From Beroe forskalii (lineage: Eukaryota; Ctenophora; Nuda; Beroida; Beroidae), in NCBI GenBank assembly GCA_011033025.1, contig WFMF01000324.1:1-64000 (forward strand): DNA of 64,000 nt. The letters are read 5' to 3'. Positions 57,301-64,000 of the stretch are shown here, one piece after another. A program made the position numbers and the translations under genes. The notes beneath the pieces are model-generated. The model did no database searches. It saw only the letters and a program-made list of their open reading frames with translations, and was not told where the DNA came from. Position 1 is the first letter of the stretch, and each line of letters begins with the position of its first letter.

Positions 57301-60300
57301 TAGGCAAGTAAAATTAAAGCTCCTATAGATGGTGCAATACTCTTCATAGCCCTGAACGTACAGATTATGAGTAGTAACAGTGTGGAGTTTTTCGACTGGA
57401 TCAGGTGAGAGATCTAGCAATAGCAGAAAACTGACAAAAATACCATCAAGTGGGTTCCACCTGCATTTGCATGTCCTGTAAGAGTCTATAAACAACCCTT
57501 CACTCATTTCTACACATTACGTCTATTCAGCTTTCACTTTTCAGACTTCAGGGACATTGCATACCTAATCACAAATTACTGAAATGACGAAAGTCTCCTT
57601 ATAAAATGCCTAACTGTGGCCATGTTGAGCCTATCTGTGTCTGTAAACATCCAGTTGCAACTTTCAAGGGGCAATCCATAACCCAAAGCACACAACGGAA
57701 ACTTAACGAATATTCATTATTCACCTGTGTATAATTACTATTGGCTATACAGTATACCTACGAGGTGCCTATAAATCCACGATCCTTTTTCACAATCATC
57801 TAACCATTCTTTTAAGGAAAATGTAAACTCTGAAGGTCAGTCAGAGCCATTTTGCAAGCTCGGAATTATGTAAATAGAGTGCGCTTCAATGCTTCAATGG
57901 GGTAACGGTCATGTCAAGGCAGAAATCAGAAATGTGGCGTATCCAGTAACTCATGCAGTAAGGGACATAATTCTATGTTAACTAAAGTCCATTTGAATAA
58001 TAATAATTATTACGATCAGTTTTTTCTAATAGACCCCAATGGCCTTATCTATGAAGATTATCTGTCTTTTCAATCTACAGCCAGCCAGGGTCAGTGCAAA
58101 GAAAAGGTCCTGCCAATGCATAAAACAACATGCAGTTTATAGAAATGTATTTTTGGAGCAAAATTTATCATGTTGAATCCTGGTGTTGCCTAGAAGCAAC
58201 AATAATCTTTTGAAATTTTATGCCAGACTTCACATCTATAGAAGTATAGAACATCTAACACCAAATAAGGCGAAAAATAACCATTCTCGTAGTTGGTAGT
58301 TGAAAAATATTGTCGCATGATGCTATGTAAAATCAGGCATAGTGTTGCCTAAAAGCAACAGCATTTATGGAAATCATCCCATATTTAATGATTATATATG
58401 TTTAAAGGCATATTGTTTCCGTCCACGTGATATGAATGTCCAAGAACGTGAAATAAAATAGTTAAATGTCATTCTCCCAGTGTTGCCTGTGGGCAACAGT
58501 ACGTTTTTGAGGCTTTGGGTTCCCGTGAGTATTGCATATGATTTCCATTTCCATCTGGCTGCCTCAGTAGAATAAACCATAAATTCACTTTTAGATACCA
58601 AATATTGAGAGATAAAGTAATGTTTCCCCAAAACAGCCCAGTGTTGCCCGAAAGCAACAGGTTCATAACTCGAAAACTACTGAAGTACCAGTATTGGGAT
58701 TTTTAAACTTAGTCATTGTGGCCCAGTGTGGTTCGGAAAATAAACATGTTATATAAAATACTCTGCCAATGGGATAGCCCTAAGCAACAATTGAAGATGT
58801 TCGTAACCACTCTACTCTTCCTATTTCTGCTTAAATTGACAAAGAAATCCCTATTCTACTTTCACCAGCTATCATGAGTTTAACGTAGTGGTGTAGGTAC
58901 TTAGTCACGGAGGAGCAACAAAATTTCTCGAGAATTTCCTGTACAAAATTGTATTAATCAAGTCAAGTGATTTCAAAGCAATCAGCTTGAATCAATAACC
59001 ACTGATCAATAACCAGTAACCACAAACAAGTATGTTTTTATCTTGAAAGCAAGATTTTTAGCTGATAAGAATCTGCCCACTATTTTACCAGTGAATTACC
59101 TACTGACATCATTCTATCATTTTGTGGATTTTCATGGATTGAATGTAGGTACGTACACGCAACTTCCATTTCTGCGTGCTCTCTCTCCCCCACACTCTCC
59201 CTTGCCCACTCTATAAAGTGGTATCGAATAGAACGCCATATAGGGTATAAACGGCAAGCCAGCACCTGCGCTCTCCGCATCAGCAGTACACCTGTGTATA
59301 TATCATATACACTCGCAATACAATCAAGCAACGGGAGCATTACCAACCCCTTCTACCGAAACCGGTTAACCCCTTCCACTCTTCCAGTGGGAATGTTTAT
59401 AACCCTCAGTGGGAATGTCTATAACCCTCAGTGGGAGTGTCTATAACCTTCAGTGGGAATGTCTATAACCCTCAGTGGGAATGTCTATAACCCTCAGTGG
59501 GAATGTCTTTAACCCTCAGTGGGAATGTCTATAACCCTCAGTGGGAATGTCTATAACCCTCAGTGGGAATGTCTAAAAACCCTCAGTGGGAATGTCTAAA
59601 AACCTTCAGTGGGAATGTCTATATCCCTCAGTGAGAATGTCTATAACCCTCAGTGGGAATGTCTATAACCCTTACTGGGAATGTCTATAACCATCAGTAG
59701 GAATGTCTATAACCCTCAGTGGGAATGTCTATAACCCTCAGTGGGAATGTCTATAACCCTCAGTGGGAATGTCTGTAACCCTCAGTGGATATACCATTCC
59801 GCATATACACAGATTATAAGATTAAGGCTGGTTTTAGGAATACTTGCCGTATGGAAGATGAGACCTTATTATGATACATAAGAGATGCCACGAGCTATTC
59901 ACAAAAAGCATAGTTAGATAGTACAGCAGGGTCAATAATATCAACATTTTAATTTCTATCAAGTCATCGTTGCCACTTTCTAACTTTATTTTCTCTCTAA
60001 CTCGCTGTGTGGTTGTCTAGCCGATTACTTAATTTACAGGGTACAATAAGGAAGACTGTGCTGCATTACATGGGCAAGTTGGTATTGTTAAATCATAATG
60101 AGCAGACAAAAGGCAGAATCTCGTGGCTACGAGCAATGTATACAAGTATACGGGTTGAAGATTCCATACAAACCGCTTTTTATTAACAAAATTCTGTGTA
60201 CAGGATTACTTCAGCCCTGCTTCAGAGAGAAGATGAACAAAAAAAGAAGCCTTAACTTGTAGCAGACGCTCAAAAACACCCCAAAACCACCCAAAATTCA

Positions 60301-63300
60301 TATTTCGAGCTGTTTCGGTCGTATGAGGTGGCTCCAAATTCTGTACTATTCTAGCACAATTGCTAGCTTCTCTAGGGAGTTCGGGCTGGTTTCAGATGGT
60401 TTGCAACTGTAATTGGGCAAAAAGGTTAATTGACACTGAACCCATAATTTGAATCTAAATCTTGTCTGTATAATCAAATCACATTCGTCACAATAGCAAT
60501 GATAAGCCCTGACTGATTGCTACTATAAACGCTTCCATCATAAAGGTTTAGGGTGGCTCAACATTTTAGTAAATCTGCTGGTTGGTTTTGGACTTCAGCC
60601 TCGGGTTATCATATTATTGCATAAAACCTAGGTGATGCACTGAAACAACTCGAAAAGGCCGTTAGGGTGGTTCTGATCCAAAATAGGCTGCTCAGGGTGG
60701 TACGACATGCTTCAGTTGGTTCCCTCATTTTTAGTAGCAACGCATCGTTTCAATGGGAAGATTTGTGATTTTGTGATCCACACGACCACAGTCCACACAG
60801 TATATTTAAAGCTATCATTTATCTATCTATCATTTACCTATCGTTCATTTGTTTAACTTCAAATATCTGCAACAGAAGCTGGGCGTATTCCCTACTTAGA
60901 ACTTTAGAAGTAGCTTCTAACGGTACACTTAATTTGAATTACAATAACTGCTTTAGAGTTTCGTTTCTCTGGGGGCAACTGCTTGGAAGGAATCGACCAC
61001 GTGGTCTAGAGCTCCAGTACTGAAACAATGAGAACTAAACCACGTGACTATAGCCAGAGTCACGTGTGTCTCACGTGACCTGGTCACGTGCGCTGCCATA
61101 ACAACACGTCATGTGATAACTCATACAATGTTAGAGCCTTTGTGACTCACCGTGTTCGTATGGTGGCTGGTTATACACACGCACACACGTACCTGACGTT
61201 CGGCCGAGGTAGTGTCATATCGATGACTTGATAAATATTGGACATGGGTACCTAGCTAAATGTACCGTTTTAAGGTACTAAACAATGCTATACCTTTCTT
61301 ATTCTTAAGAAGACAATGCAGGCAGTGATACGTAGAGGCAATGTTTACTTTCATTTAAAATGGTTTAAATTCGAGGCGAGATAAATGTTAAGATATAGGG
61401 CGTGCATTGTGCCACGATAAATGAACAATGTTTCGGAAAACAAAGTTTAAGCGCTACGAATTCAATTTGTTATGGGTGCGGTGCAAAAGTACTATAACTG
61501 GTAAGGCAGGCAGAAATGTTCCACACGATCGTTAAACAGAGGAAAAAAGACGGTTCGGTTACTTATATTTGTGAGAATTCAACGGTTACTTTGCAGCAAA
61601 GTTTGCTGTGGTCATAGTAAATAAGTACCTAAATTCAAAGTACTAAAGTACTAAAAGTACCTAGATTACCAAATTCCGGTAACATTTAAAATGCCCTGAA
61701 ATCAATCAAATACACTCACTGTTGAGTCCCTTGTTTGTGAGGGTGCGAGGGGGTATCCACGCGTGCTTCACCAGCCCCGAATTGAGGAGGAAGTTGTTGT
61801 TCCGCCGCGGCCCCCCGTTGTAACCACCCTCCGACACGTCACTCTTGGGGGAGTCAGGGGGCGTCTTACTCCGCTCACCACCTGCGAATGGGGGAGTCAG
61901 GGGGCGTCTTACTCCGCTCACCACCTGCGAATGGGGGAGTCAGGGGGCGTCTTACTCCGCTCACCACCTGCGAATGGGGGTGTCAGGGGGCGTCTAACTT
62001 CGCTCGCCACCTGCGAATGGGGGAGTCAGGGGGCGTCTTACTCCGCTCACCACCTGAAAATGGGGGAGTCAGGGGCGTCTTACTCCGCTCACCACCTGCG
62101 AATGGGGGAGTCAGGGGGGCGTCTTAATCCGCTCACCACCTGCGAATGGGGGAGTCAGGGGGCGTCTTACTCCGCTCACCACCTGCGAATTGGGGAGTCA
62201 GGGGGCGTCTTACTCCGCTCACCACCTGCGAATGGGGGAGTCAGGGGGCGTCTTACTCCGCTCACCACCTGCGAATGATACGCTGTAAGGAGGATGAAGG
62301 TACTTAACTATACATTTGAAAATTGGGTGTGATTAACAAAGCACCAGGCAAATTAGGCAAAATGCCATGAGGAATAATTGTGGTGCGGTACTCAAGAAAG
62401 CGAGAAGTTACTGAGTGTTAGAAGCAGTGAACAGCATGCAACCTGAAGCCTGCAATTGACAGGCAGCTGCCCCTATACAAAAGTTAAACGACATCGTGAC
62501 GGAATGAGTGTGAAGTGGGTGGTGTTGTTCCTCACAGAATAATACAGATTAATACTTAGGATCTCGTATAATGGAATAATCTCATATGTTATGTCATGTC
62601 AATAATTATTATCTCATATTATGAGTCATAATATATGTAATCTCTTGTTATCGACTTGTGTTAGCTGTTTCTCAAGATACACGGAGAAATAACAGGAGCT
62701 AGTGGAGGTGCTCAGTGGGGCGTGTTATACAGCGGCAGTGTGCTATACCTACCCAGGTGCAGGTTTATTACCGGGTAGAGTGGTAACATGATACACGCAG
62801 AAAACCTGTGTTGTTTTATCACAGGGCTGATAAGAACAGCAGATGGCTAATAAGCATGAAGGGGCCCTGGCATAACACGTTATCGTGCTACCGTCTGTAA
62901 AAACCGCGTAACAATTTGAAATGCTGGTTTTTTCAGGTGCTGTGATATCATGCAATTGTGTATGAAGTTACTTCATTCACACTCGCATTGTTAGAATTGA
63001 AAAATAAAGAGCGCGCGCACGGAATGAAGTCCACTCCTCATCTGCTATGCTAGGCATATTATAAAGCAACCACGAAAATGGAAAATTCGCTCAGTCAAGG
63101 TATGAATTTATGATAAATCAAGTCAAATTATCAAACTTTCACACCCAATGATGAGTGGAGTTGGTTCATGATGACATCATTCACTAAAACTATTTGAAGA
63201 TTCAATTTACCTGAGGCAGTAGACGCTGGAGACTTGTTGGGCGATGACCCGGTATCAGAGTTGTTGTTATTGTTGTTGTTCTGGATAGGACTGTAAGGGG

Positions 63301-63388
63301 CCATGGGTGGTAGTGTTGAGGAGAAGGTGTTCACGGTGACATTGGGAGGAGGGATCAGGTGACCGTAGCCGTGGGTGTAGATACCACC
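51380..63388 (-). CDS. NK-type (NKL subclass) homeobox protein, NK6-like; 5' end outside window
   Basis: Sequence-specific transcription factor. Phase-consistent exons: 63211-63388, 61731-61880, 55401-55486, 54923-55009, 52835-52910 and 51380-51933 (stop). The homeodomain reads RKPRTIFSATQLNELE, then ERFKYQKYLSTTERSC, then LAYSLGLTEEQIK, then VWFQNRRSKWKKGDRK; L16, F20, W48, F49, Q50, N51 and R53 are present. Introns fall after homeodomain residues 17 and 46. LAYSLG...KVWFQNRR.KW is closest to NK6; the RKPRTI arm recalls Dlx, so the subfamily is not settled. An acidic stretch (EGEDED) follows. The last exon encodes QQQHVT/S hexapeptide repeats and ends KRHCHEDYHETR. Upstream exons carry poly-Asn (QNNNNNNN) and Ser/Pro-rich low-complexity sequence. 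Confidence 0.9.
51530..51850 (-). repeat. Coding minisatellite in the homeobox gene (18-bp QQQHVT/S unit)
   Basis: Within the last homeobox exon, units of the type CAGCAACAGCACGTGACC encode QQQHVT or QQQHVS; weaker versions (QPSHVPSQPNHV, APQNHVTAQ) extend both ways. Each His-Val pair is written CACGTG, so the exon holds about a dozen E-box palindromes. Confidence 0.85.
53795..54738. mobile_element. Long foldback element in a homeobox intron
   Basis: Arms of about 205 bp at 53795-54000 and 54530-54738: TAACGGGTGATGAGTAATTA with CATGCTACTGGCCGATTTG at the inner part, and their complements at the far side (GGCCAGTAGCATGGGAAAAC ... CATCACCCGTTA). Arms are about 90-95% alike by eye, loop about 530 bp with no long frame. 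A non-autonomous DNA element or an inverted duplication. Confidence 0.75.
56310..58795. repeat. Diverged satellite marked by conserved GTTGCC...GGCAAC hairpins
   Basis: Hairpins of the form GTTGCCTNNRGCAAC at about 56674, 56696, 56843, 56986, 57125, 58185, 58343, 58482 and 58643, with half-matches near 56322 and 58776. Spacing within the two clusters is about 133-161 bp. Sequence between the hairpins is A+T-rich and I see no alignment between spacers. No coding frame. Lies in the large homeobox intron (55487-61730). Confidence 0.65.
59370..59790. repeat. Minisatellite (about 19 x 22 bp, CCTCAGTGGGAATGTCTATAA)
   Basis: Nearly uniform units, a few with single changes (AAAAC, CTTTAAC). Located mid-intron, over 1.9 kb from the nearest exon, so it is not of the splice-border type. 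59791-60440 shows nothing recognisable. Confidence 0.9.
60446..60507 (-). repeat. Dispersed repeat family A, fragment
   Basis: GAATCTAAATCTTGTCTGTA followed by ACATTCGTCACAATAGCAAT, same orientation as the 31618 copy. Confidence 0.55.
60998..61090. promoter_or_regulatory. Cluster of five CACGTG E-boxes
   Basis: CACGTG at 60998, 61041, 61061, 61072 and 61085, five in 93 bp of A+T-rich intron, about 640 bp upstream (in transcription order downstream) of the exon at 61731-61880. CACGTG is bound by bHLH factors such as USF, MITF or Myc/Max. Possible intronic enhancer; position inside a developmental gene is the only support. Confidence 0.4.
61845..62280 (-). repeat. Homeobox-gene acceptor array (about 10 x 43 bp)
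   Basis: Exon 61731-61880 starts GTGGTGAGCGGAGTAAGACG after acceptor CATTCGCAG. The unit holds this acceptor, about 33 exon bases (up to CCCTGACTCCCCC) and is repeated about ten times upstream. Frames across it on the plus strand are artefacts. Confidence 0.93.
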
Positions 63389-63475
63389 CTGTAAAAGGAA
63401 GGTTCAGGTGGGTGTAGATACCACCCTGTAAGAGGAAGGTTTAGGTGGGTGTAGATACCACCCTGTAAAAGAATC
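63360..63475 (-). repeat. Homeobox-gene acceptor array (3 x about 45 bp)
   Basis: Acceptor TTTTACAG and exon start GGTGGTATCTACACCCAC of 63211-63388 are repeated in two further upstream copies with an AACCTTCCT linker. Confidence 0.88.
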
Positions 63476-63819
63476 ATATTTTACCCTCTTTAGCAGTTGA
63501 ACTTTTTGACCCTTGGAATTTTGGTAAGTACGAGGTGATATGTCAAGCTCCGGGGAGGAAAATTAAACGCCTGAATGGAATGGGGGAACAGCGGATAGCA
63601 AGAATTGTGAAGCAGGTGCATTCCCTGTTATTAAGGCGACAAATGTGAAATGACAATACTGAAGCGAATAAAACAATGCTAGTTTGCGGCTTCCGCTCAT
63701 TCTTATTTTATTTCGAAGGTTTTACTTCTATTCCAACAGCTGTAACAGCCAATGACAGGAATCGAAGGATTCAAGTAAACAGGCCAGTTAAGGAAGTGTA
63801 ATCCATACGACCATACTTT

Positions 63820-64000
63820 CTTCGCCCGAGACTTCGCTGCAATGGGCAGCTCCTCATTTAACCCTCCCGCACAGTTTCCTGTACGCTCGGCTGAGTGAAC
63901 CGTGTGGCTGCTTAGGTGAGAGTTCTCACCCTTAGCACGGTAAGCAAGGCCGGGAATCGAACCACCAACCTCGCGATTGAAAGTCCGACGCCCTAACCAC
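63820..64000 (-). mobile_element. tRNA-derived SINE (5' part at window edge)
   Basis: On the minus strand a polymerase III B box, GGTTCGATTCC (63953-63963), follows an A-box-like TGGTTAGGGCG (63989-63999) at tRNA spacing, with a tRNA-like arm TCGGACTTTCAATCGCGA between. The downstream body (GAGAACTCTCACC hairpin, then unique sequence) is not tRNA, so it is a SINE head rather than a functional tRNA gene; its 5' end lies outside the window. Confidence 0.7.

Noticed and set aside
61763-62278. 171-codon plus-strand frame
   Set aside because: Antisense of the 43-bp homeobox acceptor array.
63940-64000. A functional tRNA gene
   Set aside because: The acceptor stem cannot be closed within the visible sequence and the region continues into a SINE-like body.

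Overview
The window looks like nuclear DNA from a non-vertebrate animal: intron-rich genes with short exons and mostly GT..AG introns, metazoan families (NK-like homeobox, sushi/CCP, LDL-receptor class A, galaxin-like, M13 peptidase, MFS transporter), LINE and SINE debris, and very many minisatellites. A tunicate or other marine invertebrate would fit, but the species cannot be fixed from this sequence. Gene calls were made by translating exons and checking that splice phases agree across junctions.

Layout, left to right. 1-4887 (-): 5' part of an MFS transporter resembling SLC18B1. 5-12.5 kb: transposon graveyard (a foldback element, a SINE, a LINE ORF1 unit lying inside an older reverse transcriptase, small palindromic elements). 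11.6-24.9 kb (-): a multi-sushi gene with an internally duplicated exon block. 25.3-27.1 kb (-): an intronless secreted LDLa-repeat protein. 27-33 kb: sparse DNA with a MITE, a second LINE ORF1 unit and two probable terminal exons on the + strand. 33.2-33.5 kb (-): a small secreted galaxin-like protein. 34.2-50.3 kb (-): a complete M13/neprilysin-type gene whose zinc site is destroyed and whose exons 10-15 are duplicated. 51.4-63.4 kb (-): an NK-type homeobox gene, 5' end outside the window. A tRNA-derived SINE closes the right edge. The genes have no visible functional link to one another.

The most unusual signal recurs in all three large multi-exon genes and in the MFS gene. Many introns are filled with tandem arrays whose repeat unit spans the exon/intron border, so one splice site (donor or acceptor) plus the adjoining exon bases is reiterated from 2 to more than 50 times. 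About 18 such arrays are listed. Between the duplicated exon blocks the same array differs greatly in copy number (1 versus 19, 7 versus more than 50, about 4 versus about 53), which shows expansion after duplication. Separately, six introns carry a non-canonical border where a few intron bases look overwritten by bases of the exon on the other side. This is the pattern expected from RNA- or cDNA-derived sequence, either biological or from assembly polishing with RNA reads.
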